64,000 nt of DNA from Urmitella timonensis (GCA_900120415.1 FQLW01000006.1:806001-870000); one strand, 5' to 3'; positions 1-7,766 are shown, counted from the stretch's first letter. Numbers and translations: made by a program. Notes: generated by a model not told the origin, from the sequence alone.

Positions 1-2
1 TT

Positions 3-36
3 TGTGGGGGTTGGGAAGTATTTCCCAACCCCCACA
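3..36. terminator. Perfect 15-bp hairpin, probable terminator
   Basis: Positions 3-17 are exactly complementary to 22-36 with a four-base loop. It matches the other long perfect hairpins at gene ends in this window (13992, 21764, 59108). The gene it ends lies outside the window. Confidence 0.6.
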
Positions 37-59
37 GCGCATTCATAAAACACTTTCCA

Positions 60-198
60 ACAATCCGTCCGCGCCTTATTCGGGCATCAGCCCGGCGCGG
101 GCGAACGCTCAGCCCGCGTTCGCTACCTCCCCGCGCCAGCCCTCACGGGTTCGAGCCCCTCAGCTTATAAAATGGTTACTTAGACGCTCATTTTGATA
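60..198 (+). repeat. tRNA-3'-end-like sequence plus inverted-repeat copy 1
   Basis: Bases 146-159 are identical to the T-arm of tRNA-Ala (7577-7590, opposite strand), and 178-198 are an exact 21-base inverted match to 7544-7564, directly beyond the 3' end of that tRNA. The bases upstream (60-145) are GC-rich and self-complementary but do not fold as an intact tRNA: the T stem has only three good pairs and there is no acceptor partner. I read it as a degenerate tRNA end or attachment site at the edge of the island. No protein is credible here. Confidence 0.5.
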
Positions 199-390
199 CA
201 AGCGTGTTTTTGGGTGCACGGGTGCTGTTTTGGGTGCAGGGCTGTTGTGGCGGGTGTATAGGGGGCAGTGTGGGTGCAGCGACGCTGACTTGGGAGGTGC
301 CGTGACCGCCCGATCTGTCAAGAACGGCAGTGGAGCATGTGCATGGTTCTGCTTCTGAGACCCGTCAGATGCTGACCTGATACGTCGAGT
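199..390. other. Non-coding stretch downstream of the recombinases
   Basis: No gene is seen. The stretch has several GGGTGCA-type short repeats (about 211-280), which could be recombinase binding sites or simple decay; nothing further can be supported. Confidence 0.35.
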
Positions 391-1935
391 TCAGGCTTTG
401 AAGTGGATGTGGATGTTGCCGTTGGTGGTGATAGTGGCGTGGTCGATGAGTGTGTTCCAGGCGTGGTCGGAGTAGTCCAGTGGCGGCTGGCTGGACAGAA
501 AGGCGTGTACTTTCGCGGCTTGGGCGCGGCGCTGGCGTAGGTCGTCAATCTGGCGGGCTAGTTTTTGGTGGTCTTGTTCGAGTTGTTGGTAGCGCCGGTC
601 GTAGTCGTCGGGGTCGTGCGTGGTGGTGGTGCAGGTGGTGACCAGCTGGTTGATCAGGGTAATGGTTTCCTCGATACGCTCGGTGATCTCAGCCTGTCGG
701 GTTTCTAACTTGGTGGTGTCGTAGACGGCTTGATCGAGCAGCCTGAGTGTCTTATCGAGGGCGTGGTGGTCGTTAACGCGTTCATCGAGGGCGGTCACGA
801 AGGCTTCTCGGATTTGGGTGTCTGTGACGTGCGGTGTTGTGCAGGGGGTTTTGCGCGCGTATTTGTTGTTGCATCGCCAGATGTAGCGGCGGTATTTGCT
901 GGTGGAGTGCCATACTTTTCTGCCATACCAGCCGCCGCACTGGGCGCATTGGATACGGCTAGCGAACGGGTGGGTGTTAGCGGTGCCTTTACCGGAGCGT
1001 CTAGCGAGTTCTGCTTGGACTGCTTCCCAGGTGGATGGGGCGATGATCGGCTCGTGGTTGGCGGTGACGTAGTACTGGGGCACTTCACCCTCGTTGGCCT
1101 TAGTGGCTTTTGTTAAAAAGTCTGTGGTGAAGGTCTTTTGCAGCAGAGCGTCACCTTTGTATTTCTCGTTGGTCAGGATGGAACGGATCGTGCTGGTAGG
1201 CCAGATGGTTTTACCTCGAGGGGTTGGGATCGCGTCAGCGGTGAGTTCAGAAGCGATGGTGTGTGGGGTGGCGCCTTGGAGGAACCGGGCGTAGATACGG
1301 CGCACGATCACGGCTTGATTTTCGTCAACCACGAGGTTACCGTCGGCGCCTTTCTTGTAGCCGAGCAGGGAGGCGTAGGGCACCATGATTTTACCGGTGG
1401 CGAATCTTTTGCGGTGTCCCCAGGTGACGTTCTCACTGATGGAGCGGGATTCTTCTTGGGCGAGGCTACTCATGATGGTAATCAGTAGTTCGCCTTTAGA
1501 GTCCAGGATCCAGATGTTTTCCTTCTCGAAGTACACCTCTACCCCGGCGTCTTTAAGTTGGCGCACATGCGTGAGCGTGTCTACGGTGTTGCGGGCGAAA
1601 CGGGAGACGGACTTGGTGAGGATCAAGTCGATCTTGCCGGCCAGCGCGTCAGCGATCATCGCTTTGAAGCCTTCGCGGTGTCGAGTGGTGGTGCCGGTGA
1701 TGCCTTCGTCAGCGTACATTCCCGCGAAGTCCCACTCCGCCCGGCCCTGAATATAGGCGGTGTAATAGGTCACTTGTGCCTCATAGGAGGAGGCTTGCTC
1801 CTCGGCTTCGGTCGATACCCTCGCGTAGGCGGCAACTCGGCGTTTGCGTGCCAGACCAGCGGTCAGGGTCTGGCCTGGGGTTTTCGTGGCTGGGATGGTC
1901 GTGACTTGTTTAACCCGCTGCGCAGTAGTGGTCAT
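391..1935 (-). CDS. Large serine recombinase (distal of tandem pair)
   Basis: A 514-residue site-specific recombinase of the large serine family. It acts on DNA by a serine-linked double-strand break and strand rotation. The resolvase domain (about 33-180) has the YARVST motif with nucleophile Ser41, followed by the KSVSRFARN and QEESRS motifs. A recombinase domain (about 190-300) and a zinc ribbon (CAQC near 335, paired with later cysteines) follow, then a C-terminal coiled coil (about 405-480). Length fits the family. It overlaps the upstream recombinase by four bases (ATGA), so the two are translationally coupled and may act as a heteromer. Family known; the element it moves is inferred to be this island. 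Confidence 0.9.
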   Translation of the reverse strand: MTTTAQRVKQVTTIPATKTPGQTLTAGLARKRRVAAYARVSTEAEEQASSYEAQVTYYTAYIQGRAEWDFAGMYADEGITGTTTRHREGFKAMIADALAGKIDLILTKSVSRFARNTVDTLTHVRQLKDAGVEVYFEKENIWILDSKGELLITIMSSLAQEESRSISENVTWGHRKRFATGKIMVPYASLLGYKKGADGNLVVDENQAVIVRRIYARFLQGATPHTIASELTADAIPTPRGKTIWPTSTIRSILTNEKYKGDALLQKTFTTDFLTKATKANEGEVPQYYVTANHEPIIAPSTWEAVQAELARRSGKGTANTHPFASRIQCAQCGGWYGRKVWHSTSKYRRYIWRCNNKYARKTPCTTPHVTDTQIREAFVTALDERVNDHHALDKTLRLLDQAVYDTTKLETRQAEITERIEETITLINQLVTTCTTTTHDPDDYDRRYQQLEQDHQKLARQIDDLRQRRAQAAKVHAFLSSQPPLDYSDHAWNTLIDHATITTNGNIHIHFKA

Positions 1936-3185
1936 GATTGCCTGTTCTCGTGGATGTTGACCACCACTGGGGTGTCACTGGTGGTGGTGTGGATAGTTAG
2001 TGTCCCGTCTGGGTGGGCAATCATCCTTTTAAGCTGGTGGAGGGCCTGCTCGTCATCCCACTCAGTCCATCCGAGTGTGTCGGCGCAGATGTTGGTGAGC
2101 AGGGTGTGTCGGATTTGTGGTGCGTGGCAGGGGTTTCCTTTGCCTTTGGTGGCGGTTTCGCACCACCAAAACTTGTATCGCTTATCGCGGCGTGTTTTGG
2201 TTCTGCGATGGTAGAACCTGCCACACACTGAGCATTCGATTCTCGAGTTCAGCCCGCAGGTTCGGGCACTGGGTGTGGCTCCTCGCCCTAGTTGGCGGCG
2301 GCGGGTGAGTTCATCGCGTACGGCCTGGAACTGGTCTGGGCTGATGATTGGTGGGTGGGATCTGGTAACGAGGTAGCGGGGTAACTCGCCAGTGTTCACG
2401 GTCACGGCAGCGTTGGCAATTTCGGGTCGGTAGTGCTGTTGGAGTATCACGGTGCCGGTGTAGGTTTCGTTCTCGAGGATCTTGCGTAGCACTTGCCCCT
2501 GAAAAGCCTTACCGCGCCGAGGCTTAATCCCCTCACTGTTGAGTTCTTCGGCGATCGCCTCGGGAGATTCCCCGACCAGAAACTGGGTGAAGACCCGCTT
2601 AACCACTTCGGCTTCGTCCTCGACGATGACGAGGTCGCTAGCCTTGTATTTATAGCCGTAGGGTTGGCGGGAGTGCAAGCCACCGGTGGCGTATTTCTTC
2701 CTGATCCCCCACTTGACGTTTTTCGACATCGAACGCGATTCTTCTTGCGCGAACGAGGCCAATAACGTCAGGAGGAGTTCACCATCGGCGGTGGCGGTAT
2801 CAATGTTTTCCCGTTCGAACCGGATCGTGACTCCTAAGGTGCGCAGCTCGCGTACTGTTTCAAGCAAATCCACGGTGTTACGCGCCAAGCGAGAGATCGA
2901 TTTACACAACACGATGTCGATACCACCAGCACGGGCGCTACCCATCATCTCGTGAAACTCATCCCGATGCTTGGTAGAAGTCCCGGTGACGCCTTCGTCA
3001 ATGAACACCCCGGCATACTCCCACCCGAGCGTGGAGTGGATCAGGTGGGAGTAGTAAGACACCTGGGCGGCAATCGAAGACAGTTGGCGTTCATGATCGG
3101 TCGAGACCCGCGCATACGCCGCCACCCGAACCCGTTTTAACCGCTGGGGTTTCGGGGCGATCCGGCGAATATCAGGCTTTCCCAT
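1932..3185 (-). CDS. Large serine recombinase (proximal of tandem pair)
   Basis: A second large serine recombinase, diverged from the one at 391. It has YARVST with nucleophile Ser28, KSISRLARN, QEESRS, a recombinase domain and a CSVC...C zinc ribbon. It lacks the long C-terminal coiled coil. I place the start at 3185 rather than the in-frame ATG at 3254, because an AAGGAGGTG ribosome site lies five bases ahead of 3185 and the extra 23 residues are not family-like. It ends in a four-base overlap with the other recombinase. Paired or triple serine recombinases are typical of some Gram-positive mobile islands. Confidence 0.9.
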   Translation of the reverse strand: MGKPDIRRIAPKPQRLKRVRVAAYARVSTDHERQLSSIAAQVSYYSHLIHSTLGWEYAGVFIDEGVTGTSTKHRDEFHEMMGSARAGGIDIVLCKSISRLARNTVDLLETVRELRTLGVTIRFERENIDTATADGELLLTLLASFAQEESRSMSKNVKWGIRKKYATGGLHSRQPYGYKYKASDLVIVEDEAEVVKRVFTQFLVGESPEAIAEELNSEGIKPRRGKAFQGQVLRKILENETYTGTVILQQHYRPEIANAAVTVNTGELPRYLVTRSHPPIISPDQFQAVRDELTRRRQLGRGATPSARTCGLNSRIECSVCGRFYHRRTKTRRDKRYKFWWCETATKGKGNPCHAPQIRHTLLTNICADTLGWTEWDDEQALHQLKRMIAHPDGTLTIHTTTSDTPVVVNIHENRQS

Positions 3186-3261
3186 GACACCTCCTTGCGT
3201 GGTGACTACACCACTTTCGAGCCTGCTTAGAACCGTTGTTTGTGTTGTATCCATCTACGCT

Positions 3262-3450
3262 CTAAACCCTGGTTTTATCCAGTCGAACCCCCACCATCAG
3301 CGCCCCCACTACCGCAGTGGAATCACGCGCCAAACTGGTAAGGACGGTGCGGGATTCCTTGCTGGTAAGTAAGCCCTGATCGGCGAGTAGGTCGACGAAT
3401 CTGATGGCGCGCAGCAGCTCGATTTCAGCATCAACATCGATCACGGTCAT
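3262..3450 (-). CDS. Small protein in recombinase operon, unknown
   Basis: 62 residues, acidic N-terminal half and a basic tail, mostly helical by eye, with no cysteines or membrane segment. Its ATG overlaps the stop of the HTH/zinc-finger gene (ATGA at 3447-3450), and it ends about 76 bases before the chosen recombinase start, so it belongs to the same transcript. That coupling makes it credible despite its size. It could be a directionality or accessory factor; nothing in the sequence proves this. Confidence 0.6.
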   Translation of the reverse strand: MTVIDVDAEIELLRAIRFVDLLADQGLLTSKESRTVLTSLARDSTAVVGALMVGVRLDKTRV

Positions 3451-3866
3451 GGCCTGCCACCGCGTGTGGAGAATCGATCCCTGACGTAACAGGCGTGAGT
3501 GCAGTATTTACGTGTACGGTTTCCGTAGGCGCTGAATACTGTTCCGCAGTGGTGGCAGGTGAAGGTGTAGAACGCGCGCCTGTTGATCTGGTCGGGATGG
3601 GTTTTCCACCACGCGCGCCTACACGCATCACAACAGAACCGGGTTTGGCGCCCCGCTAACGGACTTGAACACTGAAGGCAACCAACGACCTGACCCACCG
3701 TGCGCGAGTCACCGCTGGCGCTTGCAGGAGTGACATTGTTGCGTCTGCACCAGCTTTTCACCGTGTTTACGTTTAGCCCCAGCTCATTTGCGATGAGTGA
3801 TAATCCCATCCCGGCTTGGCGGAGTTTACGAACCTGGTCTTTAGACCGCGTATCAAAACCAGCCAA
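3447..3866 (-). CDS. HTH plus double zinc-finger protein of the recombinase operon
   Basis: 139 residues. The N-terminal third (about 8-42) is a homeodomain-like helix-turn-helix (ANELGLNVNTVKSWCRRN). Two CxxC...CxxxC knuckles follow: CLQC with CCDAC, and CHHC with CTHAC. This is a DNA-binding protein of the type often found ahead of serine recombinases in actinobacterial and firmicute mobile elements. It is first in a four-gene minus-strand operon and coupled to the 62-residue gene. It may repress its own promoter through the inverted repeat at 3902-3918 or help recombinase specificity; both are inference. Confidence 0.75.
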   Translation of the reverse strand: MAGFDTRSKDQVRKLRQAGMGLSLIANELGLNVNTVKSWCRRNNVTPASASGDSRTVGQVVGCLQCSSPLAGRQTRFCCDACRRAWWKTHPDQINRRAFYTFTCHHCGTVFSAYGNRTRKYCTHACYVRDRFSTRGGRP

Positions 3867-3901
3867 CCTCGGCTACCTCCTTACAGAAGGCACCCGCTAG
3901 G

Positions 3902-3918
3902 TAGAACACCTTGTTCTA
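3902..3918. promoter_or_regulatory. Candidate operator ahead of the HTH gene
   Basis: Seven-base perfect inverted repeat (TAGAACA / TGTTCTA) with a three-base spacer, about 36 bases upstream of the HTH/zinc-finger start. Position and symmetry fit a dimeric repressor site; no promoter hexamers are clear. Confidence 0.35.
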
Positions 3919-3987
3919 GTTGCCCTTCTACTCATACGCCCCCACACACCCCTAATACGGACGCCCCTAACCCAAGACACGAAAAAG

Positions 3988-4027
3988 AGCCCCGCCACGA
4001 CCTCTTAAGCGAGGCAGTAGCGGGGCT
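3988..4027 (-). terminator. Terminator after CW_7 remnant
   Basis: Eight-pair outer stem (3988-3995 with 4020-4027) plus a four-pair inner stem, followed on the minus strand by CTTTTTC. It ends the lysin-tail remnant at 4047; a related imperfect hairpin follows the second lysin tail at 5753-5787. Confidence 0.65.
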
Positions 4028-4046
4028 AGCGCAGAACGTGTGAGTG

Positions 4047-4200
4047 TTAGTAGCCGAGCTTCTGATTCACCCGGCGCTGTACCTGCTCATACAAGTTGCC
4101 AAGACGGCGGTGGCGTTCGTCCCCGTTGCCGTAGTCACCACGGATGACCGCGTCAGCCAGGGCATCGATGTTTACCGCAAGGTTAGGGGAAGGAGGATAG
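4047..4200 (-). pseudogene. CW_7 lysin-tail remnant (single repeat, no start)
   Basis: Reading the minus strand into the stop at 4047-4049 gives one CW_7 repeat ending in VNQKLGY, about as long as and very like the last repeat of the gene at 5819. The frame runs up to a stop near 4214 with no ATG, so this is only the 3' end of a phage or host cell-wall lysin. CW_7 modules (Cpl-7 lysozyme type) bind peptidoglycan muropeptides. Confidence 0.7.
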
Positions 4201-4239
4201 ATTTTTGAAGTGTTGATCTACTTGTATCGCATAGACAAG

Positions 4240-4277
4240 TACGCACCCTAGTCTTCCTTGATTGAAGAGGGTGCGTA
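4240..4277. terminator. Hairpin downstream of PLA2 cassette
   Basis: Ten-pair stem, 4240-4249 with 4268-4277, just beyond the end of the membrane protein gene. There is no strong U-tract on the minus strand, so terminator function is only likely. Confidence 0.45.
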
Positions 4278-4306
4278 TTTGGCTTGGCTGCAAGGACTAT
4301 AGAAGA

Positions 4307-4678
4307 CTAGTCTCCAACTTCCTCTCGCGTTGCGAGAATCGTAGCGAAAGTAAGGCTGATTACCAGTCCTGCAATAATGGCTAGCATTCCGGAGATGTTG
4401 ATCGCAGTCGGAATGTTATGTGCATAGTAGAAGAATGAGGCTGAACCGAGTAGACAAAGGCATACCCCAAATATGTACACTCCCCTCAGCAATACCGAGC
4501 TCTTCAGCGTGATGGCTGCACTTAGACCTACTAGCGATTCAACAACGAGAATCAGTAGAATCAGCCATTGACCCCAAAGTGGAGTGTTACTTGTTGTTCG
4601 CAGTGCATAGATCCAAAGGCCAACAAAGGTTGCAGCAAGTACCAGCGAGGAAAAAATGGGGATGTGACGCTTTCGCAT
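4307..4678 (-). CDS. Small four-helix membrane protein, unknown
   Basis: 123 residues with four hydrophobic stretches (about 8-28, 38-60, 65-88, 93-118) and short loops. I do not recognise a family. The start is the ATG at 4678, which has GGGAGG eight bases upstream; the GTG at 4687 would sit on top of that site. It begins just after the stop of the phospholipase A2-like gene, so the two are co-transcribed. A membrane protein coupled to a secreted membrane-damaging enzyme suggests a self-protection or export role, but that is inference. Confidence 0.65.
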   Translation of the reverse strand: MRKRHIPIFSSLVLAATFVGLWIYALRTTSNTPLWGQWLILLILVVESLVGLSAAITLKSSVLLRGVYIFGVCLCLLGSASFFYYAHNIPTAINISGMLAIIAGLVISLTFATILATREEVGD

Positions 4679-4693
4679 GAAAAACACCTCCCT

Positions 4694-5542
4694 TTACGGA
4701 CAAGAACTAAATACGTGAACTGCCGTCACCGTGCTGTAGGATACGCCAGCTGTCGCCATGCATGAGGATTGCGTAGCGCCTTTCGAGTAGGTCGCTATGC
4801 AGTTATTACCCAAGTTTACAAGTAGTGCTGCGTCGCAAGCTTTAGAAGCGCAACCCTTGCGCTCGTAACACATGTCATGAATTGCGCATGGGCCACGGAA
4901 ATCCGCATTGGATCCAAAAGGATTTGGGAACTCGTCTGGGGATTTGGTGCAGTAGTCGTGAAGTGACCCTAGTTTGGGGTTGTATACATAATTTGAGGGA
5001 ACCTTGATGAGGCTTGCCCTCCACTGTCCTGCAGACTCTGTTGAGCTCGGCACTGTTGCATCAAAGTAGTCAAGTCGATACTTGACGACATTGTCAGACT
5101 CGCTTGATAGGCGAAGCATATTATTCTCAAGAATCACCTTGGCGGGTGATACTTCACCATCAATGGTCGAGCCGTAAAATTCTGTTACCAGGCCGACCAA
5201 CTCCCTGTGCGAATTTGAAATGTAGAGCCACTGGGTGGCATCATCCAGTGCGAATGTGTATCCTTCCCACCGAGAAAGATCGAGTTGTGCTATGCCATTG
5301 ATGGCAGTAAGCGAGTTCGGAAATTTGAGGCTGTAGCTTTTGCTTGCAGTCGGTACGGCACCGCCCTCCAATTTCAAGCCCAAAGCTTCAGCGCGTTCAT
5401 TAACACTGGACGTCTCAGAGACAGTTGTGATGTGTGAAAAACCTGTGTCGGCAACAGCTGTCTGTGCGGAAGTGAGACCTGCCAGCAGAGCTAGGGGGCA
5501 TGTAAAGGCCAGCCCAAGGGTTGCCATAATCTTTCTCTTCAT
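4694..5542 (-). CDS. Secreted phospholipase A2-like protein
   Basis: 282 residues with a Sec signal peptide (about 1-32, ending TAVADT). The middle (35-190) is of unknown type. The C-terminal domain (about 190-282) carries the secreted PLA2 signature GPCAIHDMCY with the catalytic His222-Asp223 pair and cysteines at 219, 225, 231, 236, 248, 261 and 281 that can form disulfides. In known PLA2 enzymes this dyad hydrolyses the sn-2 ester of phospholipids with calcium. A GAGGAGAAG ribosome site lies upstream of the ATG. It is followed at once by a four-helix membrane protein, and the pair sits between two copies of a lysin tail, so it looks like a cargo cassette. Substrate and target (host or rival bacteria) are unknown. 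Confidence 0.7.
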   Translation of the reverse strand: MKRKIMATLGLAFTCPLALLAGLTSAQTAVADTGFSHITTVSETSSVNERAEALGLKLEGGAVPTASKSYSLKFPNSLTAINGIAQLDLSRWEGYTFALDDATQWLYISNSHRELVGLVTEFYGSTIDGEVSPAKVILENNMLRLSSESDNVVKYRLDYFDATVPSSTESAGQWRASLIKVPSNYVYNPKLGSLHDYCTKSPDEFPNPFGSNADFRGPCAIHDMCYERKGCASKACDAALLVNLGNNCIATYSKGATQSSCMATAGVSYSTVTAVHVFSSCP

Positions 5543-5750
5543 GACTTCTCCTCATTGAGTTATGCATGTGTGGATTCACTCACAATGTAACACTGATCAC
5601 GCACCCGCAGGTACAATGTGACCACGAACGCACTCCTCGATCTGGTGTCTCGCTCTTCCCATGAGGCTAAATACAATCGCATCACCCAACTGGTAGTGCG
5701 ATCGCGGTACCCTCAGTATTGATGGGAGCTAACAGAGTTAGACAGTAAAA
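5543..5750. other. Upstream region of the PLA2 cassette
   Basis: No gene seen. It must hold the promoter of the minus-strand PLA2 operon; I see no hexamers good enough to name. Confidence 0.3.
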
Positions 5751-5752
5751 TA

Positions 5753-5787
5753 CCCCACTACCACCGAGAAGTTGGGTAGTAGCGGGG
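5753..5787 (-). terminator. Imperfect hairpin after CW_7 gene
   Basis: Stem 5753-5762 with 5775-5787 (one bulge), followed on the minus strand by TATTTTAC. It sits at the same place relative to the lysin stop as the hairpin at 3988-4027, so tail and terminator were copied together. Confidence 0.5.
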
Positions 5788-5818
5788 CTCGCCGGGAGAT
5801 GCGTGGGTGCGGTTAGTG

Positions 5819-6154
5819 TTAATAGCCGAGTTTTTGGTTCACCCGGCGCTGTACCTGCTCATACAGGCTTCCGAGGCGGCGCCTGCATTCCTCGCCGTTG
5901 CCATAGTCTCCGCGGATGACTGCGTCGGCTAGGGCGTCGATGTTGGGTGTGGGCGCTGGGGTGTGTCCTGTGAGTTTGGCGTTGACGCGAGCCTGCACCT
6001 GGTCATAGAAGTTGCCGAGCTTGCGTCGTCGTTCTTCACCGTTGCCGTACTCGCCGCGGATGACCGCGTCCGCTAACGCATCAATATTCGGTGCTGCTGG
6101 TGCCGGTTTCGCTGGTGCGGGTTTAGTGGGCGTGGCAGGTTTAGCGCCGGTCAT
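5819..6154 (-). pseudogene. C-terminal part of a CW_7 lysin, cut by IS1249
   Basis: 111 residues: a Pro/Ala/Lys linker (about 4-22) followed by two CW_7 cell-wall-binding repeats (about 23-62 and 70-110), each with IDALADAVIRG..YGNGEE and ending VN.KLG/Y. There is no catalytic domain. The apparent ATG lies two bases inside the left boundary of the IS1249 element, so the amidase/muramidase half was probably removed by the insertion. It may still be translated as a wall-binding peptide, but I treat it as a broken lysin gene. Confidence 0.7.
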
Positions 6155-6155
6155 C

Positions 6156-7448
6156 GGGTTAATACCTGAATTGTGTGTATAAATTCGTTGTTTTTTGGGG
6201 TTTTATCAGGGGTTATGATGGTTTGAATATGCTTTGAGAGCATATTGTGTGAAGAGTGCTTGTAATCGACCGGTTTGTGGTGTATGCGGACAAAGGCTTG
6301 TAAAGAACGGTAAGACTAGCTCTGGGCGAACCCGGTGGCGTTGCCTGTCCTGCGGGGCTTCGACAGTTAAATCACGTCCTGATATTAGCGCTAAATCCCA
6401 AGCAGACTTGTTTATAAAATGGCTGTTAGAAGGCTATTCGGTTAACCAACTCGGTCTAGCTAAAACCTCTTTTGCTACTAAAAGCGCCTGGTGTTGGCAA
6501 GTCCAGGTGCCTAAGCCCTCGGTCACTGGCGAGGTCTACAATCAGGTGCTACTTGATGGGATCTATCTTTCCTACGGCTGGTGCTTAATCACCGCTACTA
6601 ACGGCAAACAGGTAATTGACTGGCAATGGTGTCAAAGAGAAAACGCGCCCGCCTATCAGGCATTAATGAACCGGCTACCCGCCCCGATGGTAGTGGTAAC
6701 CGATGGCGGGGCAGGCGTCGCCAAAGCACTATGTTTGACCTGGCCTGAAAGCCGTATCCAGCACTGTCTTTTCCATATTCGGGCTAACACCATCACTGAT
6801 CTAACCCGCAAACCCAAAACTGTCGCCGGAAAAGCGCTACTAGCTCTTACCAACCAGTTATTAACCATCAAAACCCCTCAAGAGGCCGCCAACTGGATTA
6901 GATTGCTACACCAGTGGCACCAGCTCTACCAAGACCTCATCAACGAGAAAACCTACAGCACAGGCCCCAACACTAAAACCCGCTGGTGGTGGACACACGA
7001 ACGTTTAAGGAGAGCCTACAAACGACTCGAGCGCCTTTCCCGAACCGAGCACCTATTCACCTATCTAGAGCCCGAATTCGCTAACAAAAACATTGACCAC
7101 ACAACCAACCAGCTAGAAGGAGGAATCAACGCCCCCATCCGCCGCCTACTCAACACCCACCGCGGCCTATCCGAGCCACACATGAAAAAAGCCATCCAAT
7201 GGCTGCTCAACCAAAAATCCATAGACCCAGCCAACCCTATAAAATATCTCACCAACCAGCACAAACACCTAGACCAAGAAAAACTGGCTCAACCAATGCC
7301 ACACCCGACCAACCCGCCCCAATACGACAACGCCATCGACTACAACCCCAAATACCAAGACGGATCCCTACACATCCGCAAAGGCTGGACAGGACACTAA
7401 CCCACCCCGACACGCCCGAAAAATACACACATTTTAGGTATTAACCCC
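6156..7448 (+). mobile_element. IS1249-type insertion sequence
   Basis: Imperfect terminal inverted repeats of about 25 bases at 6156-6180 and 7423-7448 (both read inward GGGTTAATACCT...GTGTGTAT) enclose a single transposase gene. A second copy of the outer 13 bases lies at 7456-7468, so the right end is doubled. No convincing target duplication is seen, which fits later rearrangement. Confidence 0.8.
6234..7400 (+). CDS. IS1249 family transposase
   Basis: 388 residues. The N-terminal zinc ribbon has CGVCG (about 16-20) and CLSCG (about 37-41); an HTH-like segment (about 60-80) and a mutator-type DDE domain follow, with candidate acidic residues in LLDGIYLSYGW, VVTDGGAGV and TTNQLEGGIN. Full length for the family and no frameshift, so potentially active. 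It moves the surrounding element. Its 3' half is very rich in A and C on the coding strand (45 of 60 bases at 7141-7200), unlike the neighbouring chromosome genes. Confidence 0.9.
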   Translation: MRAYCVKSACNRPVCGVCGQRLVKNGKTSSGRTRWRCLSCGASTVKSRPDISAKSQADLFIKWLLEGYSVNQLGLAKTSFATKSAWCWQVQVPKPSVTGEVYNQVLLDGIYLSYGWCLITATNGKQVIDWQWCQRENAPAYQALMNRLPAPMVVVTDGGAGVAKALCLTWPESRIQHCLFHIRANTITDLTRKPKTVAGKALLALTNQLLTIKTPQEAANWIRLLHQWHQLYQDLINEKTYSTGPNTKTRWWWTHERLRRAYKRLERLSRTEHLFTYLEPEFANKNIDHTTNQLEGGINAPIRRLLNTHRGLSEPHMKKAIQWLLNQKSIDPANPIKYLTNQHKHLDQEKLAQPMPHPTNPPQYDNAIDYNPKYQDGSLHIRKGWTGH

Positions 7449-7543
7449 ACATTTCAGGTATTAACCCCTACCAACCGCCTGGAACCCGCGCCGACAAGCA
7501 AAAACGCCCATCCTGATACTTCGCCCGACCTCGCCAGGCTTGG

Positions 7544-7564
7544 TATCAAAATGAGCGTCTAAGT
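7544..7564 (-). repeat. Inverted-repeat copy 2 at tRNA-Ala 3' end
   Basis: Exact 21-base inverted match to 178-198. It abuts and overlaps by one base the CCA end of tRNA-Ala, the usual place for an integration core. It marks the right edge of the 7.4-kb island. Confidence 0.6.
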
Positions 7565-7639
7565 GGTGGAGCTAGCGGGGCTCGAACCCGCGACCCTCTG
7601 CTTGCAAAGCAGATGCGCTACCAGCTGCGCCATAGCCCC
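7564..7639 (-). tRNA. tRNA-Ala (TGC)
   Basis: Complete cloverleaf with encoded CCA: acceptor GGGGCTA paired with TAGCTCC, anticodon loop CTTTGCAA with TGC, and GGTTCGAGCC T loop. With tRNA-Ile it forms the pair usually found near gyrA in actinobacteria. Confidence 0.95.
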
Positions 7640-7661
7640 TTAGGGAAGCCAGAAATCCCGC

Positions 7662-7766
7662 TTACAGGTATTTCCAAACTCCAGCATCGGTGCGTAAGTC
7701 ATTTGCCGCATTAATCCCCCAGGCTAAAACCACCACTATTAACAGCAGTTTCACGATTCTTTTCAA
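7662..7766 (-). CDS. DLW-39-like mini-protein
   Basis: 34 residues from a TTG start at 7766 with an AGGTAGG ribosome site just upstream. A basic MKRIVK start is followed by one hydrophobic helix and a short tail ending VWKYL. Its size, single helix and place between tRNA-Ile and tRNA-Ala beside gyrA match the small actinobacterial DLW-39 family, though the namesake motif is only partly kept. Function of the family is unknown; probably a membrane-associated peptide. Confidence 0.5.
   Translation of the reverse strand: MKRIVKLLLIVVVLAWGINAANDLRTDAGVWKYL

Noticed and set aside
60-177. Possible tmRNA or tRNA on the plus strand
   Set aside because: Only a T-arm-like motif is present; the T stem has mismatches and no acceptor or anticodon arm forms.
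2-196. 64-codon forward frame at the left edge
   Set aside because: It crosses a perfect hairpin and a tRNA-end-like sequence, has no ribosome site and no family resemblance.
730-2214. Long plus-strand frames over the recombinases
   Set aside because: Mirror frames of the two recombinase genes, which have full catalytic motifs on the minus strand.
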